Notes under the pieces: generated by a model
Databases searched by the model: none
Seen by the model: the letters and a program-made list of their open reading frames with translations, nothing else
What the model was told of the DNA's origin: nothing
Assembly: GCA_026003015.1 (NCBI GenBank)
Contig: BPGL01000003.1
Coordinates: forward strand, 62,001-126,000
DNA length: 64,000 nucleotides
Direction: 5' to 3'
Source: Actinomycetota bacterium
GTDB lineage: Bacteria; Actinomycetota; UBA4738; HRBIN12
Shown: piece after piece, positions 6,825-17,688 of the stretch
How the letters are laid out: each line of letters starts with the position of its first letter
How positions within the stretch are numbered: the stretch's first letter is position 1
Made by a program: the position numbers and the translations under genes

Positions 6825-8077
6825 GGTCGGTCCTCCTTGGGTCGCTCGTCTTTGACGACGACGCCGCCCTTCATCACGAAGGGCACGTCCTCCAGCAGGG
6901 TCACGTCCTCACTCGGATCGCCGGGCACGGCGATCAGGTCGGCGAGGAGGCCGGTCTCGACGGCGCCGATCCGGTCGGACCAACCGAACAGCTCGGCGTT
7001 CACGAACGTCGCCGCGCGGATCGCCTCCATCGGCGTCTGCCCGTAACGGACGTGGTAGGCGAGGTTGCGCGCGTTCATCCCGTGCGGGTAGACGCCTGCA
7101 TCGGTGCCGAACGCGATCCGCACACCCGCCTTCACGCACCGACGGAACCCCTCGCGCTGCGCGTCGTTCGTGAGGACCGTCTTGCGGATCACCTCGTCGG
7201 CGTAGCCGAGGCGCGGGCCCTGCTCCAAGATCCAGTCTCCGTCGAACATGTCCGCCACCAGGTAGGTGCCGCGCTCGGCCATCAGCTCGATCGCCTCATC
7301 GTCCATCAACGACCCGTGCTCGATCGACCGCACGCCGGCGCGGACCGCGCGCTTGATCCCCTCGGCCCCGTGCGCGTGGGCCGCCACGAACGTTCCGGCG
7401 AGCTCGCACTCCTCGACCGCGGCTCGCAGCTCCGCCTCCGTGAACTCGGGCAGTCCCGGGTTCGTCCCGCTCGTGAGGACCGCGCCGGTCGCGATCACCT
7501 TGATGAAGTCGGCGCCGTAGCGCAGGATCTGTCGGACCGTCGCGCGCACCTGATCGACGCCGCTGGCCACACCGAAGCGCAGCTCCCGAGGGACGACCGC
7601 GTCCACGTCGGGAGCGAGGCCGGTGATGTCGCCCCCGCCCCCGGGGCAGGTGACGTAGGCGCCGGCGCAGAGCATCCGCGGGCCCTCGACCCACCCGGCC
7701 TCGATCGCGTCGCGCAGCGCCACGTCGACGAACGCGCGGAACGTGCCGATGTCGCGCACGGTGGTGAAGCCGGCGGCGAGCGTCGTCCGCGCGTTGCGGA
7801 CCCCGGCGAGCGCCTCCTGCGCGCCGGAGCGCGTCACGAGCCCGGCGTAGCCCTGACCGTCGTCCTCGAGCCCTACGAGGTGCGCGTGGGCGTCGCTGAG
7901 CCCCGGCAGGAGGGTTAGGCCGGCGAGGTCGATCCGACGAGGGCCCTCGGGGACGTCGGCGGCGCCGATCAGGCCGGCGATCCGATCGCCCTCGACCACG
8001 ACCGCCCGGTCGCGCAGCACCTCGCCCCGGCGCGTGTCGATCACACGCTCGGGGACGAGCACGGTCCGCTCCGCCAT
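6821..8077 (-). CDS. Metal-dependent amidohydrolase (imidazolonepropionase/prolidase-like)
   Basis: A 418-residue TIM-barrel amidohydrolase. Metal ligands are visible in order: HxH in DAHAH, Lys in FIKVIATG, His in AAHAHG and IEHGS, and Asp in FGTDAG. The family includes Xaa-Pro dipeptidases and imidazolonepropionase-like enzymes; substrate unknown. The ATG at 8077 was taken because the conserved N-terminal small barrel (ERTVLVPERVIDTRRGEV) starts there. It leads the operon with the aminotransferase. Confidence 0.85.
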   Translation of the reverse strand: MAERTVLVPERVIDTRRGEVLRDRAVVVEGDRIAGLIGAADVPEGPRRIDLAGLTLLPGLSDAHAHLVGLEDDGQGYAGLVTRSGAQEALAGVRNARTTLAAGFTTVRDIGTFRAFVDVALRDAIEAGWVEGPRMLCAGAYVTCPGGGGDITGLAPDVDAVVPRELRFGVASGVDQVRATVRQILRYGADFIKVIATGAVLTSGTNPGLPEFTEAELRAAVEECELAGTFVAAHAHGAEGIKRAVRAGVRSIEHGSLMDDEAIELMAERGTYLVADMFDGDWILEQGPRLGYADEVIRKTVLTNDAQREGFRRCVKAGVRIAFGTDAGVYPHGMNARNLAYHVRYGQTPMEAIRAATFVNAELFGWSDRIGAVETGLLADLIAVPGDPSEDVTLLEDVPFVMKGGVVVKDERPKEDRP

Positions 8078-8186
8078 CGCGATGAGGATAGTCGCCGCGT
8101 CCGCGGACGCGGGAGCCGCGATGCGACCTCGGGTCGACCCGGGGTAGGGTCGGAGCCCTGGCCGAACGAGCGAGCGGCCGCGGGAG

Positions 8187-10223
8187 GTGCACGTGGAGGT
8201 CGCGACGCGAGCGCGGGTCGACGCAGCCGACCGCGCCGACGCCGGGCGCAGGCTGTTCGTTGGCAGCGCGGTGATGCTGTTCACGGAGCTCGCGCTGATC
8301 CGTTGGCTCGCGGCGCACGTCGTCTACCTCGCGTACTTCACGAACTTCGTGCTGCTCGCGAGCTTCCTGGGGATCGGGATCGGCTTCCTGCGGGCCGGTC
8401 GCGCGCGTGATCGCTCGGCCCACGCACCCTGGGCGCTCGCGGCGCTCGTCGGGTTCGTCGCGCTCTTCCCCGTCCGGGTGAGCTGGGACGCCGAGCGCGA
8501 GCTCGTCGGCTTCGCGGGCCTGCCGCCGCTGCCGATGGGCGTGGAGCTCGCCGTCCTGTTCGTCGGCACGGCCGTCGTGATGGCGCTCGTGGCCGAGGCC
8601 GTGGCCCGTGCGTTCGCTCGCCTGCAGCCGCTCGAGGCCTACCGGCTCGACATCGCCGGGAGCCTGGTCGGGATCGGGCTGTTCTCCCTCGCCTCGTTCG
8701 CGGGGACCGGCCCGGTCGTATGGTTCGCGGCCATCGCGATCGGGCTCGCCTGGGCGCTGCGGCCGCTCGACCGCCGCGGCCTCCTCGCGCTCGCCGGCGC
8801 CGTCGCGATCGTGGCCGCCGGCTCCCTCGGGTCCGGGGACCGGTGGTCCCCCTACTACCGCGTCTCGACGCGCGAGGCCGGAGACGGGCGCGTGGCGATC
8901 CGGGTGAACGGCCGACCGCACCAGACGATCGTGCCGGTGACGGCGCTGCGGGCCGACGATCGCTTCTACCTCGATCCCTACGCCCGCCTCGCCCGCCCGC
9001 CGGGCGAGGTGCTGATCGTCGGCGCCGGGAACGGCAACGACGTCGCGGTCGCCCTGTCGGAGGGAGCGACGCGCGTCGACGCGGTCGAGATCGACCCGCT
9101 GATCCTGCGCATCGGCCGCGAGCGCCACCCCGACGCTCCCTACGACGACCCGCGGGTGCGCGCGATCGTCGACGACGGCCGCGCGTTCCTGCAGCGGACC
9201 GACCGTCGCTACGACCTCATCCTGTTCGCCCTGCCGGACTCCCTCACCCTGCTCGGCGGACAGGGGTCGCTGCGGTTGGAGAGCTACCTGTTCACGGTGG
9301 AGGCGCTGCGCGAGGTCCGCGCCCACCTGCGGGAGGGCGGAGCGTTCTCCATGTACAACTACTACCGCGACGACGTGTTCGAGCGGTTCGCCGCGACGAT
9401 GCGGGAGGCGTTCGGTCACGCGCCCTGCATCGACCGCTACCCGATCGAGACCGCGGACGGGACCTCGCGCAGCCAGGCCGTGCTCACGATCGGCCTCGAG
9501 CCCGACGACGTGCGCTGCGCCGCGCCTGGGGGCGCCGAGCGGATCGCCGACGCGGCGGGCCCGGGCGTGCTGCTGGCCACCGACGACCGCCCGTTCCCCT
9601 ACCTCGGTTCGCGATCGATCCCGACGATGTACGCCGTGAGCCTCGCCCTCGTCCTGCTCGTCTCGGCGGCGGCGGTGCGCGCGCTCGGCGGCCCGCTGCG
9701 ATCGCTGCGCCCCTCGGCCGACCTGTTCTGCATGGGGGTCGCGTTCCTGCTGCTCGAGACCACGAACGTCGTGCGCTTCGCCCTGCTGTTCGGCACGACC
9801 TGGCTCGTGAACGCCCTCGTGTTCGCCGGGATCCTGCTCGCCGTCCTCGGCGCGGTCGAGGTCGCGCGTCGCGCCCGCTTGCCGCGGCCGACCGCGCTGT
9901 ACGCGGCCCTCGGGATCGCGATCGCCGTCGCGTGGGCGGTGCCGACGGCGTCGTTGCTCGAGCTCCCGGTGGCCGCGCGCTACGCGGCGGGGATCGCCCT
10001 TGCGTTCACGCCCGTGTTCCTCGCGAACCTCATCTTCGCGCAGCGGTTCCGCGAGGTGGCGAGCTCCACGATGGCCTTCGCCGCGAACCTGCTCGGCGCG
10101 ATGGTGGGGGGCGTGCTGGAGTACGCCTCACTCGTGACCGGCTACCGAGCGCTGCTCGTCCTCGTCGCGGCCGCGTACGCGGCCGCGCTCCTGCTGCGGC
10201 CCCGCGCGACCGTCGCGACGTGA
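8187..10223 (+). CDS. Membrane-bound spermidine-synthase-like protein
   Basis: A 678-residue protein with several N-terminal membrane helices (about 20-230), a central methyltransferase-like Rossmann domain (LIVGAGNGNDVAVALSEGA, VEIDPLILRIGR, IVDDGRAFLQ) and a C-terminal membrane block (about 475-670). This layout is that of membrane-fused spermidine synthase homologues, which keep the aminopropyl/methyl-transferase fold but whose reaction is unknown. A TAGGGT -10-like element lies 36-40 bases upstream. It is divergent from the amidohydrolase operon. Confidence 0.75.
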   Translation: MHVEVATRARVDAADRADAGRRLFVGSAVMLFTELALIRWLAAHVVYLAYFTNFVLLASFLGIGIGFLRAGRARDRSAHAPWALAALVGFVALFPVRVSWDAERELVGFAGLPPLPMGVELAVLFVGTAVVMALVAEAVARAFARLQPLEAYRLDIAGSLVGIGLFSLASFAGTGPVVWFAAIAIGLAWALRPLDRRGLLALAGAVAIVAAGSLGSGDRWSPYYRVSTREAGDGRVAIRVNGRPHQTIVPVTALRADDRFYLDPYARLARPPGEVLIVGAGNGNDVAVALSEGATRVDAVEIDPLILRIGRERHPDAPYDDPRVRAIVDDGRAFLQRTDRRYDLILFALPDSLTLLGGQGSLRLESYLFTVEALREVRAHLREGGAFSMYNYYRDDVFERFAATMREAFGHAPCIDRYPIETADGTSRSQAVLTIGLEPDDVRCAAPGGAERIADAAGPGVLLATDDRPFPYLGSRSIPTMYAVSLALVLLVSAAAVRALGGPLRSLRPSADLFCMGVAFLLLETTNVVRFALLFGTTWLVNALVFAGILLAVLGAVEVARRARLPRPTALYAALGIAIAVAWAVPTASLLELPVAARYAAGIALAFTPVFLANLIFAQRFREVASSTMAFAANLLGAMVGGVLEYASLVTGYRALLVLVAAAYAAALLLRPRATVAT

Positions 10224-10241
10224 GGGCGCCGGCCGAGAACC

Positions 10242-10664
10242 TCAGGCGGCCGTCGACCTGCGAGCGTCGCTCTCCTGTGCGTCGCGCATCCACAGGAAAC
10301 CGCCCCCGATCGCCAGGATGGCCCCGAGGAGGCTCAGGTACATCCCGGTGGCGACCGACGCCCCGGCTGCGACGCTTCCCGCGCGCGTCAGGCCCCAGAT
10401 CGCGGCGAGCACCAGCACGACCGCGCACAGGGTCATGAGGGCGCCGAACGCCCGGCGGATCTGCGCGTCGGCCATGAGCACGTACGCACCTCCGAACACG
10501 AACGCGCCGAGCGCCATGACGAACGCGAGCGTGCCGCTCACATCGGCGGTGGCCCGGAAGACGGTGTCGCCGGTCTCCCACCAGCCCGCCATGGCGCCGA
10601 TGATGCCGACCACGCCGCCCACCGCCGCCGCCACCCCCGCGTAGCTGATCTTGCCCGAGCCCAT
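10242..10664 (-). CDS. Four-helix membrane protein of unknown function
   Basis: A 140-residue protein with four predicted membrane helices, the first beginning right after MGSGKISYAG. A clear ribosome site (GAGGAGGGC) precedes the ATG. I do not recognise the family. It lies 19 bases from the convergent spermidine-synthase-like gene and is divergent from the SIR2 gene, so it marks the left edge of the defence island. Confidence 0.6.
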   Translation of the reverse strand: MGSGKISYAGVAAAVGGVVGIIGAMAGWWETGDTVFRATADVSGTLAFVMALGAFVFGGAYVLMADAQIRRAFGALMTLCAVVLVLAAIWGLTRAGSVAAGASVATGMYLSLLGAILAIGGGFLWMRDAQESDARRSTAA

Positions 10665-10819
10665 GGCACGCCCTCCTCGTGGTTGGGTCCGTGCCGATGC
10701 TCGCCCACCGACGAAGCCGATTCAACCACCATCGTGCGGCCAAGTTGGAGGTGGGGGTGGGTGTCACCGACCTGCCGTATCGTCGTGCACAGCTGGTCGC
10801 GGCCGGAAGCGAGATCAGG

Positions 10820-13800
10820 ATGTACCTGAGTCAGATCGACGTGCCCGATGAGCTCCTTCAAGCGCATCGCCAAGGGAGGCTGGTGGTCTTCGCGGGTGCC
10901 GGGATTTCCAAACCGGGCCCTTCCGGTCTCCCCGACTTCCGCGGACTCGTCCGCGAGATTGAAGGGACGTCAGGCACCAACAGAGGGCGGCACGAGTCGT
11001 TCGATGGCTTCCTGGGTCGCCTCGAGCGTGGCGAGTTCTGCGTGCATCGAGAGGTGGAAAGGAGGGTTGCCCGACCGGATTCGAGACCGAACCGGCTGCA
11101 CAGAGCGATCGTCCGGCTCTTCACGAACCCCGAGTCGGTCAGGATCGTAACGACGAACTTCGACAGACACCTGAGCTCCGCTGCGCGCGAGAGATGGTCC
11201 GGGGTTCAGGAGTTCGTGGCTCCGGCTTTGCCGCCAGGCGAGAAATTCCGCGGCATCGTGTACCTGCACGGCGCCATCGACTCCGATCCGAAGGGTCTCG
11301 TGCTGACCGACACCGACTTCGGCGTCGCGTACCTGACCAAGGGGTTCGCGCGCCGCTTCCTCGTGGAGCTCTTCCAACGGAACTATGTGCTCTTCATCGG
11401 ATTCAGCCACAGCGACACGGTCCTGAACTACCTGGCGCGGGGCCTACCGCCCGGGGCCCAGCGCTATGCGCTTGCCTCAACCAAGGACACCACGCGCTGG
11501 GAAACGCTGGGCATCATCCCGATCACGTACCCCACGCGCGTCAGACGGGAGATCGCCATCTCGCGGTGCTTGGAGGCATGGGGTCGCGAGAACAGCATGC
11601 GGATCTCCGATCATGCGCAGGAGGTGCAGGAGCTCGTCCGTCGCGGGCCGGTGGGAATGGATCCGGAGTCTCGCGACTATCTCCTAGCGAGGATCCGCGA
11701 TCCCGACACTACCCACCTCTTCTGCGGAGAGGCGCGCGACCCTCGTTGGCTCGGGTGGCTGGCGAACGTGCCGGAGTTCGAGGCGCTGTTCCTGCGTGAT
11801 ACCCAGGATGACGAGGTCACCCGAGAACTCGCCTCCTGGTTTGCGGAGCGCTTCACGGTCGACCATGCCCGGGAGGCCCTCGTAGCGGTCGGCCGCCGCG
11901 GCGGACGCATGTCGCCCTCCTTGTGGGTAGCCGTCGCCGATCATCTGTGGCGGGGGCATCCGGAGCCTCACGTGCTCAAGTCGTGGGTTCCGCATCTGCT
12001 TGCGCACGCGCCAGAGCGGACACACGACCTCCTCGACTACTTGCTCCACGCCGCGCGGCCAGGTCAGGACGATGACGTGGCCTTGCTCCTGTTCGACTTC
12101 CTGACGGAGCCGAGGCCGACGTTCAAGGTCCTATCCGGCGTCTTCACGCAGCAGGGCGGGGATCGGGCCCACATCGAAGTGACGGCGCGCGGGGACCCGT
12201 ACTGGCTGAGCCAGTCGTTCGAAGCGGTCTTCAAGCCGCGGATCGACTCCTTCGCCCACGATCTCCTGGCGATTGCGACGAAGCACCTGCAGCGCGCTGG
12301 ACAGCTCAAGGGACTAGGTGGCGGCTCGGAGCTGTTCAGCTTGCGCCGACCCACCATCGAGCCGCACGAACAGAACGCTTACTCACCAAGCGATTGGCTG
12401 GACGTTCTCGTGGACGCGGCGCGCGAATCCTTGGAGTGGGCAATCGCTCATGACCGGCCACTGGTGCAGACATACCTGAGCCTGTGGGAGCGAGCGCGGG
12501 CATCCCTTCTGCAACGGCTGGCCGTGCATGCGATGCGCTGCGCCCACTGGCTCACACCCGACGAGAAGATCGGATGGCTGCTGCGGCTCGGCTGGCTGTT
12601 CCGGACACCCCTGCACCACGAGGTCTACCAGCTACTGGCCGAGGCCTATCCTGCGGCCGGGCCCGGTGCCCGGGCCTGGCTCTTGCAAGCCATCGACCAG
12701 GGGCCAGACGGCGAGTCTTACGCAAGCCGCCCGGAGCTTCCCGACCGGGTGCGGTTCGAACTCCTGGACTGGCTCGCCACGCACACCCGCGACGACGAGA
12801 ACGTGAAGCGGGCACGGGACTCGATCCTCGATCACCACCCAGACTGGCAGCCGCGGGAGCATCCTGACTTCTTGATGTGGATGGATGAGGGCAACTGGCT
12901 CGAACCCGCCACCCCATCGGTGCGGGACGTACTCGCTCTGGATCTCCAAGACGCCGCGGTTCTCTCCCGCCTGCTCAGCCACCGCTCCACCGGAGAAGAG
13001 ACCGACTGGTTCTCCAGCCCCAGACGACCCCTCCTAGAGGCCGTCGCCGCGGCCTGCCGGGAGCATCCACGTTGGGGATTGCGCTTGGCCAAAGAGCTCG
13101 CTCGCCGGTCGGAGTGGGAGGCCGACCTGTGGCGCGCGGTGATCGATGGGTGGAACGATGGTCCGCTCGAGCTCGCGGGGTGGCGTGAGGTCCTGGAGCT
13201 TCTGCGAGATCATCCCGCCAAGGCTGTCCATGCCTCACCCATCGCACGCTTGCTCGAGCAAGCGGTGCGGGGGCGGCCACCACGGATACCGGTTGAGTTG
13301 ATGCACCTGTCCGACACCGTCGCGCTCGATCTCCGGAACGCGCTGGACGGGGACGGAGGAGTCTCACCCGCCCGCGATTGGCTCACCGAGGCTATCAACG
13401 AACCCGCCGGACAGCTCATGATCTACTTCCTACGCAGCCTCGAGCTGCGCGGGGCATCGCGACAGCTACCGAGACATCTGCGCCAAGTGTTCCAGAAGGC
13501 CGTGGAGGGCCCCACGCGCCGGGATGCCCTCGCAGCCCGCGTGCTCGCGTCGCAGCTCCACTTCCTCTACGGACGAGACCGGGACTGGACGATCGGAGTC
13601 GTACTCCCGCAGATGCATTGGGACCGGGACGCTGCGCGGGCGCAGCAGATGTGGCACGGGTTCCTGACCTGGGGAAGACCGAACCCCGGCCTCGTGGAGG
13701 ATCTCCTCCCCGCGTACGTGTCGGTGTTCGGGCATATCGAAGAACTCGGGGAGCTTGCGGGTCGCTTCACGGAGCACCTGGCGCTCGTCGCGTTCCTCAC

Positions 13801-14338
13801 CGGGGAGGATCCACTCGCTCAGGGTTGGCTGAACTCGTTCGTCCGGAAGGCATCTGAGGAGTCGATCGCGGGATGGACGCACCACATGACCTTCCGCTTG
13901 AGGGCCATGGAGGCCGCCGACCGGCGCGAAGCGTGGCGGCGTTGGATCGCCAAGTACTGGAGGCAGCGCAACGAAGGATCGCCCCGCGCCCTGCGCGAGC
14001 GTGAGGCGAAGGAACTCGTTCCATGGGCGCTTGAGATGGAGGAGGACTTCGAGGAAGCGGTGGAGCTTGCCTGCGCCGGGCCGCGTGCTGGCGCGCCAGA
14101 GTCGATCTTCTATCCGCGATTCCGCGAGGGGGGACACTCGAGCCGGCATCCCGCCGCGGCCGCTCGACTCCTGGCGCACGTGCTTGCCGGTGAAGACCGC
14201 CCGTTCTGGGAGTGCGACTCGGCTTCCGAGATCGCGATGGCTGCTGCGCGCTCGGGTCAGGCCGATCCGAACGATCTCCGCGCGATCTTGGATCAGCTCT
14301 TGCGCCTGCAGTGCCCAGGCGCCGACAGCCTAGCCTGA
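10820..14338 (+). CDS. SIR2-domain protein with large C-terminal extension, probable anti-phage defence
   Basis: A 1172-residue protein. Residues about 15-270 are a SIR2-like NAD-binding domain: GAGIS (26-30), TTNFD (111-115), catalytic His150 in YLHG, DTDFG (164-168) and GFSHSD (194-199). This is the set seen in NAD-hydrolysing defence sirtuins. The remaining 900 residues are helix-rich and lack a recognised catalytic motif; they look like a repeat scaffold and may sense phage. ATG at 10820 starts just before the domain; a GTG at 10679 in the same frame would add 47 unconserved residues. No frame break occurs, unlike the convergent helicase. By family knowledge it would deplete NAD on infection; the trigger is unknown. 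Confidence 0.8.
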   Translation: MYLSQIDVPDELLQAHRQGRLVVFAGAGISKPGPSGLPDFRGLVREIEGTSGTNRGRHESFDGFLGRLERGEFCVHREVERRVARPDSRPNRLHRAIVRLFTNPESVRIVTTNFDRHLSSAARERWSGVQEFVAPALPPGEKFRGIVYLHGAIDSDPKGLVLTDTDFGVAYLTKGFARRFLVELFQRNYVLFIGFSHSDTVLNYLARGLPPGAQRYALASTKDTTRWETLGIIPITYPTRVRREIAISRCLEAWGRENSMRISDHAQEVQELVRRGPVGMDPESRDYLLARIRDPDTTHLFCGEARDPRWLGWLANVPEFEALFLRDTQDDEVTRELASWFAERFTVDHAREALVAVGRRGGRMSPSLWVAVADHLWRGHPEPHVLKSWVPHLLAHAPERTHDLLDYLLHAARPGQDDDVALLLFDFLTEPRPTFKVLSGVFTQQGGDRAHIEVTARGDPYWLSQSFEAVFKPRIDSFAHDLLAIATKHLQRAGQLKGLGGGSELFSLRRPTIEPHEQNAYSPSDWLDVLVDAARESLEWAIAHDRPLVQTYLSLWERARASLLQRLAVHAMRCAHWLTPDEKIGWLLRLGWLFRTPLHHEVYQLLAEAYPAAGPGARAWLLQAIDQGPDGESYASRPELPDRVRFELLDWLATHTRDDENVKRARDSILDHHPDWQPREHPDFLMWMDEGNWLEPATPSVRDVLALDLQDAAVLSRLLSHRSTGEETDWFSSPRRPLLEAVAAACREHPRWGLRLAKELARRSEWEADLWRAVIDGWNDGPLELAGWREVLELLRDHPAKAVHASPIARLLEQAVRGRPPRIPVELMHLSDTVALDLRNALDGDGGVSPARDWLTEAINEPAGQLMIYFLRSLELRGASRQLPRHLRQVFQKAVEGPTRRDALAARVLASQLHFLYGRDRDWTIGVVLPQMHWDRDAARAQQMWHGFLTWGRPNPGLVEDLLPAYVSVFGHIEELGELAGRFTEHLALVAFLTGEDPLAQGWLNSFVRKASEESIAGWTHHMTFRLRAMEAADRREAWRRWIAKYWRQRNEGSPRALREREAKELVPWALEMEEDFEEAVELACAGPRAGAPESIFYPRFREGGHSSRHPAAAARLLAHVLAGEDRPFWECDSASEIAMAAARSGQADPNDLRAILDQLLRLQCPGADSLA

Positions 14339-14364
14339 TCCGAGACGACTGCGCGTGACTGCCA

Positions 14365-17300
14365 TCAGACCTCTGGCGTGAGCGCGACCTGCTCCGGACG
14401 GGACTGCCCGTCCCCGTCCTCGCGCTCGATCAGCCACTCCCATGACACGAGCTCGAGCGCCGAGGGGTCGACGTCGATCGCCGTCGTCGCGTCGTCCTCC
14501 TCCGGCGGCCCGAACAGCTCCAGCGCCCGGGCAACGAGATCTTCGAGCTGAGCCACGCGAGCACCCGCATCCGCCTCTCGCTTCGCGACCCGGAGGCGCT
14601 CCTCGAACGGGCGCCAGCCGGGAGCGGCATCGAAATCCTCCACACGCACCTGCTCCAAACGGTCCAGCACCTGGGTCAGCGCCTCGCTGTCAAAGTCGGC
14701 AGCGAGCGCGAGCTGCCGGATGTCCTGACGGAGCTTCCTCGAACGCTCCGACGCGCCCCGTGCGATGTCCGCGGTTGCGCGGTACCGCGTGATCTCCTCG
14801 GCCACGTCCCTCGCGGCCTGACGCAGGAGGTCCCAGTCGATGACCCCGCCGGGTCCGTCGGGCCGCGCGGTCAGCTCCACGCGCGGTTCGTTCCTCCGAC
14901 AGGCGATCGCGTGGAACAGGGCGAGCTCGTCGGTGACCGGCGGCCCCCAGTCCCCGGGTCCCCCTGGGTAGAACCGCCAGATGGCCTGGCCCTCGAACCT
15001 GAACGCGACGAAGACCCCAGGTCCGTGCTTCCATCCCTGCGGAGCGTGGCGAACCGACTGGACTCCCACCGGGATCTCCCGGAGACGCTCCTCTCCTGCC
15101 TCGATCAGGAACTGCTCGAGGGGCGCGCGCATGAAGTCGGTCGACCCAATCGCGAACAGCCGCTCCACCTCGTCGAGGACGTTCTCGTCATCCGCATAGA
15201 GCTTGCGGAGCTGCTCGAAGGTCACGGTTTGCAGGTCGCCCGGGAGTGGCGTCACGGGTTCATCGCCGAGTCCCATGAAATGGATGAGCCCGAACCGCTC
15301 GTCGAGCGTTCGGACGAGATCGAGATGCACATCCAGGCCCTCGTCTGGGAGGAACGAGACGAGCCGAACTTCCTTGTGGGGAGAGTCCAGGCGGTCGATA
15401 CGTCCGGACCTCTGGACCACCACCTGCGGGTTCCAGTGGAGCTCGAAGTTGACCACGGCGTTGGCGAGCTGGAGGTTATGCCCCTCCGCCAGGACGTCGG
15501 TCGAGACGAGGATCATCGGTTCGAGCTCGCCGTGCATCCGCTCCACCACGTGGCTTCCACGAGCGGGGTCGAACCAGGCCGTGATCCGCGCGCGCTCGGC
15601 CGATGGGACACCCCCGTGAATCATCGCGACCGTTCCATCGAACCCCGGCACCGTGCGCAATCGCTCAGCCACGTACTCGGCCGTGTCGGCGTACTGGGTG
15701 AAGATCAATGTCCGCTTCCCACGGAGGGAAGGACCCGTCAGCAGGTCGATGAGGGCAGCGATCTTCCCATCCGAGTCCTCCGGCGGGAGCGCGGTGAGGA
15801 GGGAGGCGACTCCCTTCAGGTCTTCGGCGACCGACCCCTTCACCAGATCCAGATCGTAGGTCGTCCGGATCCGGACAGCAGCGGGCAGTTCGCGCGCACG
15901 AGCTCGTTCGCCCAGACCGCGTCGAGGCTCCTCGCCCCCCTCCGCGTCCTCGTCGGCCGTCGGCCTCACTGCTCGAGGAGCTTCCGGACCCGCGGGTCCT
16001 CCTGCCAGGTCGAGCACCCTGCGGCGGGCGTCTCCGAGATCGCTCCCAGGAACCGCCGCAGGAGGGTCTCCAGGCGGTGGAGGCTGATCCGGACCGCCCG
16101 GAGCGAGGACTCCCACCGCTTCAGCAGCCCCGCCACGTACAGGCCGACCAGGCTCGACGGCGGCGCGGGCGACCCCTCCTCCAGCGCCTCCCTCCGGAAC
16201 CGCGCGAGGTCGTAAGGCGCGAGCCGCAGACCCTCGACGGTGGCCACGAACCGATCGAAGAGAGCGGACCCGCCGTCCCGGGCGTACGCGTAGGTCACGT
16301 GCGAGAGCTTGCGGCGCGGGAGGGACGGACGATCCACGACGAGGCCCGCCTTGACCTGCTCCTCGTACGCGCGGATGAGGTCCGAGCGGCTGCGCCGAAC
16401 CACGGCGCGGTCGAGCAGGGGGAAGGGATCGGCCTCGCGCCGCTCGACCCGCTTCAGGTACCGCTCGAAGTCGGCGATGGCCGGCGCCCACACGCTGCGG
16501 CGGTTCTTCGTCATGACCCGCAGCAGGTTCGTGAGGTCCCGCAGCGACGTGTGGACCGGCGTCGCCGTGAGCAGCAGGACCCGCTTGTCGGCCGCTCCCT
16601 CGGTGAGGATCCGCATCACCTGCTCGAACCAAACCCCGCCGCTCCGGAGCCGATGGGCCTCGTCGATCACCACGATGTCCGCACCCAGGTACCTGGTGAG
16701 GTCCGACGCCCTCCCGGAGCCGCTGGACCGTCAGGATGTGGCAGGCCCAGCTCAGGTTCTTCTCCTCGAGCTCACCGCTCCCACATCGGCTGGAGCGACG
16801 CGGGGACGATGAGGAGCACCGGCCGCCCCGTGCCCCGCCGCTCCTCCGCCGCTTGGTACAGGTAGTGGTGGATCACCCCGAGCGCCATGAAGGTCTTGCC
16901 GAGGCCCACCGCGTCGGCGAGCAGGGCGCCCCGCGCCGGGCCGTTCAGGAGCCGGATCAGCCGGTAGACCGCCTCCTCCTGGAACCAGCGGAGCTGGAAC
17001 GTTGGCCTGCGCCAGCGAGGCGGGCCGCTCGATCCCGTACCGCTCGGCGAGCGTGCGGATCAGCACGTCGTACGGGGTCCACGGGTGCGAGCCGAAGCGC
17101 GTCCGCTTCGAGGATCCCGATCAGCTCCTCCTTGTAGGGGGCGGACTCGGGCGCGTCCCACAGGCGGTCGAACCACTCCTGCACCTGCCGCACGACACCG
17201 AGGTCCTGACGCCAGGCGACGAGCTCGCGGTTCAGCTGCAGGCCTCCGGCCGTGAAGTTGGCCGAACCTACGCCGACCGACTTCGCGAGGAGATACGCCT

Positions 17301-17688
17301 TCGCGTGGAGGAACCCCTCGGTCCACACCCGCACGTCGCTGGTATCGCGCGCGAGGAAGTCGATCAGGCCCTGCATGTTGGCGGCGTCCTCCTCGAGCGG
17401 CAGGCGCGGCGGCTGGGTGTCGTCGACGAGCGCCTGCCGGACGAGCTCCCGGATATCCTCCTCCTCCCGCTCACGGCCCTGCTTGGCGAGCTCGAAGTCC
17501 TTGCCGAGCAGCAGGCGGAACGACCCCAGCTCCGAGAGCGGGCCTCCGACGATGCCCCAGACCGACGGCGTGAGGAACCCGGTCGCCACGTCGAGCTTCC
17601 GGGGGTCGTCCCGAATCTCGGCGGCGAGTCGATCAGCGACCGTGACCTTGTCGTTGTCCGAGTAGTCGAGCGCGAACGGATCGATCAT
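14365..17688 (-). pseudogene. Phospholipase-D / SNF2 helicase, broken by five frame shifts
   Basis: The intact frame would encode about 1100 residues. N-terminus (from ATG 17688): a PLD-type nuclease domain with one HKD motif (HAKAYLLAKSVGVGSANFT). Then a SNF2 helicase: Walker A (DAVGLGKT), DEAH (VIDEAHRL), TATP, and motif VI (QRSGRIDR), followed by a long C-terminal region. Frame changes are needed near 17095, 17002, 16774, 16710 and 15968; the fourth and most others fit single-base insertions. The ATG overlaps the methylase stop (ATGA), so the two were one operon. The pair resembles the helicase and methylase of DISARM-like systems, but DrmA and DrmB are absent. If the indels are assembly errors, the gene is functional. 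Confidence 0.75.
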